A DNA stretch of 6,574 bases from Phycisphaerales bacterium (GCA_003153915.1 PMBX01000185.1:170-6743), one strand, 5' to 3'; positions 1-5,529 are shown, counted from the stretch's first letter. A program made the numbers and translations. Notes: generated by a model from the sequence alone, not told the origin.

Positions 1-205
1 GGAAATAGCGCTCGGCGAGAACCTGCCCGTGCTGCTCCACCACGACGCCATGCAGCCGGGTGGCCGCGGCGTCGGGCGGGTTGACGGTCACCGCCAGGGC
101 CTCCTCCAGCCGGACTGGGCCCGGGTCGGCGCGGGTATCCGGCCGGGCTGGCGCGGCCGCGGCCGCCAGCAAAACCAAGAGGAGGACGACCCGGAGCGGT
201 TGCAT
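1..205 (-). CDS. Exported serine hydrolase, beta-lactamase-like family, N-terminal fragment (C-terminus outside window)
   Basis: Read on the minus strand from the ATG at 205-203, the frame stays open to the window edge and gives 68 residues. Residues 1-20 form a Sec signal peptide: MQPLR, then a Leu/Val/Ala-rich core, ending near the APA cleavage site. From about residue 50 the sequence RLHGVVVEQHGQVLAERYF matches the first strand pair of class C beta-lactamase/D-aminopeptidase-type serine hydrolases (PF00144-like, 'vvv..G.lvaE.yf'), which act outside the cytoplasm on beta-lactams, peptides or esters. The catalytic SxxK and YxN motifs would lie beyond the window, so activity cannot be judged. 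No Shine-Dalgarno sequence precedes the ATG. The family call rests on a short stretch; another exported protein with a similar N-terminus remains possible. Confidence 0.6.
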   Translation of the reverse strand, partial: MQPLRVVLLLVLLAAAAAPARPDTRADPGPVRLEEALAVTVNPPDAAATRLHGVVVEQHGQVLAERYF

Positions 206-351
206 TTTGAAAGCGGCAGGTGGACAGCGCCGTTGGCGCCCGCCTGCGGGCAAACCAGTCAGGCCACATGAACGAGCACAACCCAATTGTCGCCCGGCCA
301 AGACGGGACGAAAGGGCCGCTAAAACAGAAACGGTTGTCGCCTGAGGTGGG

Positions 352-514
352 TCGCCAGGGTTGCGCCGCCATGACGGACAGTGATCGGCGACGAGCCAGG
401 CGTGTGGATTCCGGGTCGGGCGACCACACACCACCCAACCCGAAGGCGCCCTGCTTTGCGGCAGGGCGAACGGCGGCGCCCGGGAAAGTGCGGCCTGCCC
501 AACTGGTTCGGCCC
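352..514 (+). repeat. Intergenic repeat, copy 1 (divergent, expanded)
   Basis: The left end AGGGTTGCGCCGCCATGACG, continuing GACAG to 381, aligns without gaps to copy 6 (5370-5392), sharing AGGGTTGC.CCG..(A/T)TGACGGACAG. The right end at 493-514 (gcctgcccaactggttcggc) resembles the 3' box but is one base shorter between CCTG and the TGG/CGG core. The boxes are about 136 bases apart, against 37-53 in the complete copies, so this copy either contains an insertion or is only partly related. The intervening DNA includes a perfect hairpin at 447-468. Confidence 0.4.
447..468. other. Perfect 8-bp hairpin inside repeat copy 1
   Basis: CGCCCTGC (447-454) and GCAGGGCG (461-468) are exact reverse complements separated by the six-base loop tttgcg. 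No T-tract follows on either strand, so it is not a standard Rho-independent terminator. It sits between two divergent genes, where a terminator would not be expected. Confidence 0.55.
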
Positions 515-636
515 AAATAGCGAAAATCGGTGACCCTTCGCGTGGGCGTTTCCCGCATTGGGGTATGGCCGACGATGGGGTGCGCCCGCGTCCGGGCTTT
601 TCCGAAATTACAATCTTCAACCAGAACAAAGGCATC

Positions 637-1053
637 ATGAAAGAAACACCAGGCCAAGCCGACTTGCTGCTCCTTGAGTGGGCGAAACGGATGGGGGCAA
701 ATCCGGAATGCTCGGAGAAACTGGAGACGGAATTGAAGACTCTGCTGATCCAACAAAGTCGTGAGCATTTGCCCGATGATGTTGTCGCCCGCACGGCGAA
801 AGCCCTCGCGGCGTGCCTGCGAGGGCGCGGCGACCGGGAACAGGCGGAGCAATACGGGAAGATGGCGGCCAACCTGGAGTGGCGGCACGGCGGGAACCGC
901 GAGGGCGGCGACTGGCGGGCCCATTCGCAGATAGACCAGCCGGAAGCCGGTTCATCCCTGTGGCAGGAAAGCCCGGCAGGCGCGCGCACCACCCGGCATT
1001 CCTTGGCGCAATCGCTCAAGCTCCTCTTGAAGTCGTTCAGAGGGCAGGGCTAG
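637..1053 (+). CDS. Small helical protein of unknown function
   Basis: I do not recognise this 138-residue protein. The frame is open from 565, but I prefer the ATG at 637: it has a weak AAAGG four bases upstream (628-632), and the residues encoded before it are not protein-like. Residues 1-90 look like amphipathic helices rich in Glu, Lys, Ala and Leu, with the conserved-looking segment LPDDVVARTAKALAACLRGR at about 49-68, then DREQAEQYGKMAANLE; this resembles the end of a TPR-like helical hairpin. Residues after about 92 (WRHGGNREGGDWR onward) are Gly/Arg/Ser-rich and less ordered, so this may be a linker or an eroded C-terminus. There is no signal peptide or membrane segment, so it is probably cytoplasmic. 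A plausible terminator lies about 40 bases downstream. The 221-aa frame on the opposite strand (259-924) is judged a shadow. Confidence 0.5.
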   Translation: MKETPGQADLLLLEWAKRMGANPECSEKLETELKTLLIQQSREHLPDDVVARTAKALAACLRGRGDREQAEQYGKMAANLEWRHGGNREGGDWRAHSQIDQPEAGSSLWQESPAGARTTRHSLAQSLKLLLKSFRGQG

Positions 1054-1054
1054 A

Positions 1055-1076
1055 TGTGCCCTGATTTGACTGACAT
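1055..1076 (+). repeat. Intergenic repeat 5' box, copy 2 left part
   Basis: The sequence gtgccct-GATTTGACTGACAT begins only a few bases after the stop of the 637-1053 gene. It matches the 5' boxes at 2685, 4360, 5379 and 6245; CCCTGATTTG is shared exactly with the copy at 6242-6250. No 3' box follows within 60 bases; the next is at 1244-1267. This is either a solitary half-element or the left end of a copy carrying about 165 bases of extra DNA. Confidence 0.5.
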
Positions 1077-1093
1077 CGGGCAGCGGGGATCGG

Positions 1094-1130
1094 CGGCCTT
1101 TTGCCGCCCCTGGCAAGGCCGGTCATTTTT
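1094..1130 (+). terminator. Candidate Rho-independent terminator after the 637-1053 gene
   Basis: CGGCCTT (1094-1100) pairs with AAGGCCG (1115-1121), and GCC (1103-1105) pairs with GGC (1112-1114) across a two-T bulge. This gives a ten-pair GC-rich stem with a six-base loop. Five T residues follow at 1126-1130, four bases after the stem, which is a somewhat long gap. A competing fold is GGCGGC (1092-1097) with GCCGCC (1103-1108). The position 41 bases after the plus-strand stop fits termination of that transcript. Confidence 0.45.
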
Positions 1131-1227
1131 GGTTTGTCCCGCCGTTTGGCTTGAGTGCCAAGTCGGTCTGAACACGTCAGGTTTCGATTATTGACTATCG
1201 ATGGTAACAACTGCCCACCAGCTTGGT

Positions 1228-1268
1228 CAGTCAAGAGTCAAGACCTGACATCCTCGGCTCGGTCTCGG
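1228..1268 (+). repeat. Intergenic repeat 3' box, copy 2 right part
   Basis: The run AGACCTGAC (1241-1249), then five bases, TCGGCTCGG and TCTCGG, aligns without gaps to 3907-3932. It shares the CCTGA-N6-CGG spacing with the boxes at 2727, 3910, 4386 and 6275 (GCTGA in the last). The box ends nine bases before the stop of the minus-strand membrane-protein gene. An upstream GTCAGGT (1176-1182) is an exact inverted match to ACCTGAC (1243-1249), so the AGACCTG arm can take part in a hairpin, as it does at 3890-3913. Confidence 0.6.
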
Positions 1269-1276
1269 CCGCAGGC

Positions 1277-2563
1277 TCACTGCTTCAGCTCGGCCAACAG
1301 CTTGACGCGGTTGTCCTCGACTGTCCAAAAGTGCTCCATGACCTTCTGGTAGGAGGGAAGCATCAAGACCGTGGCCATCACTCCCCCCGTATTCTTGAGC
1401 GGGGCATTGTTCATTTGCCTGAACAGCAGCGAACCTAGTTCCGCAAAGCCCTTCAGGTCGTGTTTAGCAGCCAGGTCGGCCGTTGGGTAGGTGAGATTGG
1501 CCTGAAGGTTGGCCGAGGCCCGGCGAAGGAAAAGCAACCGGTCGAGCCGGTTGCCCAAACCCACCACAAATCCGTTCGCCTCGCCATTCTGACCCGAGGC
1601 CAGCTGGCCGAACTTGAAATCTCGATTATTGAAGACCTCCTCGTAGTGCCGGGCGTATTCGATCAGCAGCAACCGGCGCGCCAGCACCGCTGGATCACCC
1701 TTGCCCGCGAGGACGGCGGCGAGCTGGGCCTTGCGTTCCGGAGACACCGGGCTGTGCGCCACGATGTAACTTGCCGTCCTCATGGTCGTGCCCAGTCCGC
1801 TCCGGGCGATCATCGAGCGCACGAGCGTGCGCGACGCGGGCTCCAGCTTGAAGCAGACCCGCAGATACGGCAGGAGCACGGCCACCGCCTCATCGCCCTT
1901 GCCATCGGTCGCCAGCAGCGTGGCGCGGGCGCAGGCGAGGCGGATCGTGACGCGGAACGGCAGGTATTTGATGAGGGGGGCGTCAAAGCGGGCGGAAGTT
2001 TGGTCGCCGATCAGTTCAAACCGGTCCATGGCCGCGAACCAGCCGCGCTCCGGCGCCAGCGTCTCCCAGGCGGCGTCAATCTCGGCGCGATGGGCCAGCA
2101 ATTCCTTCGGCCACGCTTCGGGATTCTTGGGGTCGTGATCGAAAACGTTGATCGTAAGCCTGGGTTCCTTGAAGGGCAGCCCGCCCGACGGTCCCGGACC
2201 CGCGCTGTACCGCAACGTGAGGGCGAAGCTCTCCTCCGCCCCGGCCGGTGGCACGGGCCCGAGGTCGGCCAGCGTGAGCGGGTGGGTGAACACCGGGTCA
2301 TCCCAGCCCATCCAGACATAGACGGCGGCCAGCGCGCCAACCGCGATGAGGACGTTGCGCCAGCTAGCCAGCCACTTTTTCCGCCAAGCCAGAATCAGCC
2401 ACCCGACGATCAAGCCAACGGCGAGATAGGTGGTGAGGGGAACGCGGCCATCGAGGTGCAGGAAGATCAGGGACGAGGTCCAGATGACAACCAGCAGCAG
2501 GCTGGCGAGGACGAGGCCGACAATCACGAGCCGGCGCAGGATAACGAGGGGTGGCTTATCCAT
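1277..2563 (-). CDS. Membrane-anchored protein of unknown function
   Basis: I do not recognise this 428-residue protein. I chose the ATG at 2563 because the protein then begins MDKPPLVILRR directly before a hydrophobic helix; a GTG at 2617 would add 18 unconvincing residues. Neither start has a Shine-Dalgarno. Three membrane helices are visible at about residues 12-36, 42-60 and 69-86, with RKKWLASWR between the second and third. The rest is probably a soluble domain on the outer face. It contains an early beta-rich part (FALTLRYSAGP, RLTINVFDHDPKNPEAWP) and a long helical part (LLPYLRVCFKLEPASRTLVR; LLLIEYARHYEEVF). The stop follows VEDNRVKLLAELKQ, where I would expect a helix to continue, so the C-terminus may be shortened; a repeat box lies nine bases beyond the stop. 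The VOC gene upstream is 232 bases away, so co-transcription is uncertain. A 398-aa frame on the opposite strand is Arg/Gln/Gly-rich and judged a shadow. Confidence 0.8.
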   Translation of the reverse strand: MDKPPLVILRRLVIVGLVLASLLLVVIWTSSLIFLHLDGRVPLTTYLAVGLIVGWLILAWRKKWLASWRNVLIAVGALAAVYVWMGWDDPVFTHPLTLADLGPVPPAGAEESFALTLRYSAGPGPSGGLPFKEPRLTINVFDHDPKNPEAWPKELLAHRAEIDAAWETLAPERGWFAAMDRFELIGDQTSARFDAPLIKYLPFRVTIRLACARATLLATDGKGDEAVAVLLPYLRVCFKLEPASRTLVRSMIARSGLGTTMRTASYIVAHSPVSPERKAQLAAVLAGKGDPAVLARRLLLIEYARHYEEVFNNRDFKFGQLASGQNGEANGFVVGLGNRLDRLLFLRRASANLQANLTYPTADLAAKHDLKGFAELGSLLFRQMNNAPLKNTGGVMATVLMLPSYQKVMEHFWTVEDNRVKLLAELKQ

Positions 2564-2660
2564 GGGGTGGGGCAGGGCGAGGCACAGGGACAATTGCCTT
2601 TGGGCGGCCCAAGGCACGCCAAAACCAGCCGGAATTGGCCGTGGTTTTTCACTTAACCCC

Positions 2661-2681
2661 TAACCCCAAAGCCTGGGGTTA
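2661..2681. other. Hairpin with two competing arms at the left end of repeat copy 3
   Basis: TAACCCCA (2661-2668) is an exact inverted match to TGGGGTTA (2674-2681), with a five-base loop. The adjacent TTAACCCC (2653-2660) is also an exact inverted match to GGGGTTAA (2675-2682), so the same right arm can pair with either of two tandem C4TAA-type units. There is no T-tract typical of a terminator. It lies between the end of the VOC gene and the start of the membrane-protein gene, both on the minus strand. Confidence 0.55.
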
Positions 2682-2750
2682 ACCGATTTGACGGGCAGAG
2701 GTCTGCATCGATTAGGAATAAAGCCGCCTGACCACCTCGGCTTGGTTCCC
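2675..2750 (+). repeat. Intergenic repeat, copy 3 (complete)
   Basis: A GGGGTTAACC lead runs into the 5' box GATTTGACGGGCAG (2685-2698). The 3' box at 2727-2750 has CCTGA, six bases, then CGGCTTGG and TTCCC. The two box cores start 53 bases apart, 11-16 more than in copies 5, 6 and 7. The copy sits between two minus-strand genes and ends 45 bases before the stop of the VOC gene. Nothing in it looks coding. Confidence 0.65.
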
Positions 2751-2795
2751 TGTCTTCGCCGGGGCCAAGTGACCGAAGCTGATGACGCGAGTGCG

Positions 2796-3734
2796 CTACC
2801 GACCGTATTGTACGACCTGGATCGCGTTACCGTCGACATCTGCAATTATCAGGTCGGTCCCGTTCCAGTCGGGATGGTGGGTGACCTCACACAGGATGGT
2901 TACGCCCGATTTTCGCAGGCGCGCGGCGGTTTGATCGAGGTGATGCGTCATGAAAGAGATGAAGATCGGGTGGCCTCGGGTCGGTTCACTCGCCAACGCC
3001 GGGGAGTTCGTCTGCTTTTCGCCCCCGGGCTCGATCGTTAGCCACGGTTTGCCGGGGCCCTGGCCCAGGATGATACACCGGGCATTTTCAGATTCCAGGT
3101 GCAGGCCCATGACATCGCGATAGAAGGCCTTTTGCCCGGCGACATCATGCGCTTTGATTTCGACGTGTCCGATCAAAGGTTCGGCCAGATCTGAATTGGC
3201 GGGGCGGGAACGGGCCTCCGACAGGGTCCAGCGTACATCGTCTGGCGCGGTAAACTCGATACGCCGACCCCAGTCGGTCTGCTCGATTTCTCCGGTGAAC
3301 GGGACCCCGCGCGCCCGGGCGGCCGCGACCATCGCGTCGAGGTTTTCCACCTGGATGCCGGGACGAAAACCCTGCTTGTGACCCCAGCGCCGTTCTTTTT
3401 TCCCGGGCGGGCCTCCGTCGAACAATTCGAATGTCATGCTGCGAGATATCCCCGACCAATAATCGTCCCCTCCGGCCCCGAGCTGGGCCCAGTTCCCCAG
3501 TGCTGGATTTGTTGCATTGACGCGCACCCCGAGGCGTTTCGTGTAGAATTCGAAGGCGGAGTGCCAGTTGGCGGCGGTGACACCGATGAAGTGCAACTCC
3601 ATGGCTGAGTTGCTGGCCGCCGGTGCCACCCACTGGCCCGAAGCATCCGCAGCCCGGCTGATGGTGTGGGCCGACGCCACCAAGGCGAAAACCAGGGCAA
3701 GGTTTCCCATTTGAAGTGAGCTACGAGACACCAC
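2796..3734 (-). CDS. Exported protein with two VOC (glyoxalase/bleomycin-resistance fold) domains
   Basis: The 312-residue protein begins at a GTG (3734). A second GTG (3731) and an ATG (3710) are alternatives, and none has a Shine-Dalgarno. The longer form puts Arg4 before the hydrophobic core LALVFALVASA, giving a normal signal peptide with likely cleavage near SRAA (26-29). The first VOC domain spans about 46-173 (MELHFIGVTAANWHSAFEFY ... APDDVRWTLSEA) and the second about 187-310 (LIGHVEIKAHDVAGQKAFY ... ADVDGNAIQVVQ). These are the paired beta-alpha-beta-beta-beta units of the family, which includes metal-dependent lyases, dioxygenases and binding proteins. The usual C-terminal metal-ligand Glu after the GN motif is Gln306 here. 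The first domain has Thr-Leu at the equivalent place, so classical metal chemistry is doubtful and the substrate is unknown. Secretion is unusual for the family. It points the same way as the membrane-protein gene downstream but is separated from it by a repeat copy. Confidence 0.85.
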   Translation of the reverse strand: MVSRSSLQMGNLALVFALVASAHTISRAADASGQWVAPAASNSAMELHFIGVTAANWHSAFEFYTKRLGVRVNATNPALGNWAQLGAGGDDYWSGISRSMTFELFDGGPPGKKERRWGHKQGFRPGIQVENLDAMVAAARARGVPFTGEIEQTDWGRRIEFTAPDDVRWTLSEARSRPANSDLAEPLIGHVEIKAHDVAGQKAFYRDVMGLHLESENARCIILGQGPGKPWLTIEPGGEKQTNSPALASEPTRGHPIFISFMTHHLDQTAARLRKSGVTILCEVTHHPDWNGTDLIIADVDGNAIQVVQYGR

Positions 3735-3842
3735 TCAATGCATTACATGGCCGCAGTAATATTGGGCAAGAAGAAGAGGGGCCCGGGTTCAGGTTTCTCG
3801 TTGGTACCATGAATTCGGGACGACGGTATTATTGGTTTGGTG

Positions 3843-3933
3843 AACCCTAACCCGATCCCTTCCGACCAGCCCTGCGGGCCGATCAGTACCAGGTCTGTCG
3901 ATCTCGAGACCTGACTTGTTCGGTTCGGCCTCT
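3843..3933 (+). repeat. Intergenic repeat, copy 4 (3' box clear, 5' part rearranged)
   Basis: The right end AGACCTGAC (3907-3915), then five bases, TCGGTTCGG and CCTCT, aligns without gaps to 1241-1266. It keeps the CCTGA-N6-CGG spacing. The left part lacks GATTTG. Instead 3843-3859 (aaccctaacccgatccc) matches the reverse complement of 5357-5373 in copy 6 at 16 of 17 positions, as if the lead of the 5' box lay here in the opposite orientation. Confidence 0.5.
3890..3913. other. 7-bp hairpin abutting repeat copy 4
   Basis: CAGGTCT (3890-3896) and AGACCTG (3907-3913) are exact reverse complements around a ten-base loop that contains cga..tcg. The right arm overlaps the start of the conserved 3' box. 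The same AGACCTG arm occurs at 1241-1247, where an upstream GTCAGGT offers a comparable partner. There is no T-tract, so a terminator is unlikely. Confidence 0.5.
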
Positions 3934-4022
3934 GGATTATACCCCGTGAGCCCGGCCCACGGCACCGGGTAGGTGTACAGCCCATTCTGGCCGCGGAGAA
4001 AAGGGGGGATAGTGGCCGGAGC

Positions 4023-4325
4023 ATGAAAACCACCCACAAGAACCATCCAACCCACAGTGAGATTGCCACCCAGGCCCAGATCATCTGGGAGTTGCGGGGA
4101 CGACCGGAGGGGCAGGACGAGGCGATCTGGCTGACGGCGGAACAGGAATTGCGCTACGACCGCAAGCTGACCGCCGGCGCCACCCGCGACCGGGCGGCGG
4201 CGTTGCAACACCTGGATGCGAGGAGCGATGCGGTCCAGAAGGAGCTGTCGGAACTTTTCCCCTCGAAATCCTCCCCGACGCTGCCGGAGGAGCTCCAGCC
4301 CTCCAGCCTGAACGAGGATCGTTAG
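4023..4325 (+). CDS. DUF2934 domain protein
   Basis: This 100-residue protein begins at the ATG at 4023. A GGAG (4018-4021) sits too close to be a normal ribosome binding site, and a G-run at 4003-4008 is rather far. Residues 13-43 (IATQAQIIWELRGRPEGQDE, then AIWLTAEQEL) match the short DUF2934 signature, A..IWE..GRPEG.D..HWL.AE.EL, widespread in soil bacteria and rhizobia and of unknown function. The remainder is charged and helical (RDRAAALQHLDARSDAVQKE) with a Ser/Pro-rich tail. There is no signal peptide or membrane segment, so it is probably cytoplasmic. It is transcribed divergently from the VOC gene and convergently with the methyltransferase gene, so it is likely a single-gene transcript. 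The domain call is good; the function is not known. Confidence 0.8.
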   Translation: MKTTHKNHPTHSEIATQAQIIWELRGRPEGQDEAIWLTAEQELRYDRKLTAGATRDRAAALQHLDARSDAVQKELSELFPSKSSPTLPEELQPSSLNEDR

Positions 4326-4348
4326 GGCGGAACCGATGGAGTCCGTTT

Positions 4349-4409
4349 AAGGTTCACCCGATTTGCCGGGCATCAATACCCGCAGCCTGATTTCTTCGGC
4401 TCGGCTCCC
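4349..4409 (+). repeat. Intergenic repeat, copy 5 (complete)
   Basis: The lead AAGGTTCACCC is followed by the 5' box GATTTGCCGGGCAT (4360-4373). The 3' box at 4386-4409 has CCTGA, six bases, then CGGCTCGG and CTCCC. Core starts are 37 bases apart, the shortest in the window. A second partial 3' box, TTGACCGGCCCTCGGCTC, follows immediately (4410-4427) and runs into the stop of the methyltransferase gene. The element fills most of the 100 bases between two convergent genes, where terminators would be expected; no T-tract is present. Confidence 0.7.
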
Positions 4410-4425
4410 TTGACCGGCCCTCGGC

Positions 4426-5289
4426 TCAATGCGTGGCGGCACCGACCAGGCACTCGCCCGGCGCCTCGAACCCACCGGGTGACTCGAAACGGCGCATAGC
4501 GGCTTCAACCTTGGCCCACACGGTGTCGTGCTCCGCCGGTGGCAAGTGAGTCATCATCGCCTTGAAGCCACCGAATGCCTCCCGGGCGATTTGCACGTAC
4601 TCAGCAGCACTGGCTGTTTGGTGGGGCGCGGGCACGGCTCGCACCTCGGCGTGGGCAAATCCGGCCTGCCGGAAGAGGCCTTCGAGCACGCCGGGACCGC
4701 CCAGGCTGAAAGGTCCGGGTTGGCCCGCAACCGGAGGCGGGAGCCGGGCGTGCTGGCGGATGATCGAGGCGGGCACGGCCCCCCAGCTGTTTAGCTCGGG
4801 TGTGGAAAAGACCACGACCGTGACCCGTCCGCCCGCCTTGAGGACCCGGCGCCACTCGCGCAGCGCGACCACGGGGTGTGGCAGGTACATCAGGCCGAGC
4901 CGGCAAATCACGGCGTCGAAGGAGGCGTCCGGCAGCTCCAGTTTCTCGCCGTCCATGACGCGGGTTTCGATTTGGCTGAGGCCATGCTCCCGGGCGACCT
5001 GGCGCGCCAGTTCCACGATGCCCTCCGAGAGGTCGGTCGCCAGCACGTGACCGGCGGGGCCAACGCGCGCGGCGGCACTGACGGCCGGCTCGCCGGCGCC
5101 GGCGGCGATGTCCAGGATGCTTTGACCGGGCTGAATCCGGGCCAGGTCAAGCATCAGGCGCGTCGCTTCGCCATACCAGCGATCAAGGGTGGGGTTCCAG
5201 CGTCGCCAGGCGGCGCCGTCCCGGTTCCACTGCTCCCGTTGCGTCTGCTTGTACTTTGCGGCGTCGAATGAAGGTTGTGGTTCGGCCAC
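4426..5289 (-). CDS. Class I SAM-dependent methyltransferase (UbiE/COQ5-like)
   Basis: The 287-residue cytoplasmic protein starts at GTG 5289, chosen because a strong Shine-Dalgarno lies seven bases upstream. The Rossmann-type fold is clear. Motif I is ILDIAAGAGEPA (58-69, SAM-binding Gly loop). Acidic Asp86 is at the end of strand 2 (VLATDLSEG). MDGEKLELPDASFDAV (112-127) covers motif II, and LREWRRVLKAGGRVTVV (143-159) is the post-II helix and strand typical of UbiE-like enzymes. The N-terminus (KYKQTQREQWNRDGAAWRRW) resembles the helical cap of small-molecule methyltransferases that act on quinones, sterols or other carbon or oxygen nucleophiles. The C-terminal part (about 195-287) should form the substrate lid. 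It lies apart from any quinone genes, so the substrate cannot be named. The gene is convergent with DUF2934 and divergent from the LysE gene. Confidence 0.93.
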   Translation of the reverse strand: MAEPQPSFDAAKYKQTQREQWNRDGAAWRRWNPTLDRWYGEATRLMLDLARIQPGQSILDIAAGAGEPAVSAAARVGPAGHVLATDLSEGIVELARQVAREHGLSQIETRVMDGEKLELPDASFDAVICRLGLMYLPHPVVALREWRRVLKAGGRVTVVVFSTPELNSWGAVPASIIRQHARLPPPVAGQPGPFSLGGPGVLEGLFRQAGFAHAEVRAVPAPHQTASAAEYVQIAREAFGGFKAMMTHLPPAEHDTVWAKVEAAMRRFESPGGFEAPGECLVGAATH

Positions 5290-5296
5290 GTGGATT

Positions 5297-5304
5297 CTCC
5301 TCTC
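5297..5304 (-). promoter_or_regulatory. Strong ribosome binding site for the methyltransferase gene
   Basis: Read on the minus strand, GAGAGGAG ends seven bases before the GTG at 5289-5287. This is the only near-consensus Shine-Dalgarno ahead of any start in the window, and it decides the GTG as start. Confidence 0.8.
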
Positions 5305-5356
5305 AGATGATTCCGGACGTTGCCCGCGCCGGTGGTGAAAGCAAGGGCCAGATCAC

Positions 5357-5433
5357 GGGGTCGGGTTAGGGTTGCCCCGATTTGACGGACAGCGACCACC
5401 GGCCACATGCGCGGCCCCTTTGGCTCGGCCTTC
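5357..5433 (+). repeat. Intergenic repeat, copy 6 (5' part best preserved)
   Basis: The lead GGGGTCGGGTTAGGGTTGCC (5357-5376) runs into the 5' box GATTTGACGGACAG (5379-5392), the version closest to the consensus. The 3' part keeps only the core TGGCTCGGCCTTC (5421-5433); the CCTGA segment is not recognisable. Core starts are 42 bases apart. It lies in the 240-base gap between the divergent methyltransferase and LysE genes and could overlap their promoters. Confidence 0.6.
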
Positions 5434-5529
5434 AATCGCCCCAAGGCAGTAGTCACAGCGGCATTTGTTTTTATCCGATCAGCGGCCGGGCCATTGCGCG
5501 GTGACGACGGGCCCGCTGCACTCCGCGGC

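Larger units (their letters stand above)
206..636. other. 431-base intergenic region between divergent genes
   Basis: No convincing gene lies here; the open frames have no recognisable domain and unlikely composition. The stretch should hold the promoters of the minus-strand hydrolase and the plus-strand 637-1053 gene, but I cannot pick out confident -35/-10 boxes. Two short inverted repeats lie just upstream of the hydrolase start: GCGCC-gtt-GGCGC at 227-239 and GCCCGC-ct-GCGGGC at 238-251. The middle holds a divergent copy of the intergenic repeat (352-514) with an internal hairpin. Confidence 0.6.
3735..4022. other. Divergent intergenic region between the VOC and DUF2934 genes
   Basis: These 288 bases must contain promoters for both divergent genes; I could not identify convincing -35/-10 pairs. 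The two minus-strand open frames across 3743-4211 lack recognisable domains and overlap the DUF2934 gene in antisense, so I treat them as shadows. The centre holds a repeat 3' box (3910-3933), a hairpin (3890-3913) and an AACCCTAACCC tract (3843-3853). Confidence 0.6.

Noticed and set aside
259..924. A 221-residue open frame on the minus strand across the first intergenic region.
   Set aside because: It overlaps the 637-1053 gene in antisense, crosses repeat copy 1 and shows no recognisable motif.
1460..2656. A 398-residue open frame on the plus strand opposite the membrane-protein gene.
   Set aside because: Its translation is rich in Arg, Gln, Gly and His with no domain or hydrophobic pattern. 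The opposite strand encodes a protein with well-formed membrane helices. High GC content explains the long antisense frame.
4889..4915. A reverse-strand GATTTGCCGG-CTCGGC match resembling both repeat boxes, inside the methyltransferase gene.
   Set aside because: It encodes the VICRLGLMY segment, a normal part of UbiE-like methyltransferases, so the resemblance is most likely coincidental.
5407..5529. An N-terminal extension of the LysE protein from the ATG at 5407.
   Set aside because: The extra 41 residues have no family similarity. The GTG at 5530 gives the standard N-terminus and length.
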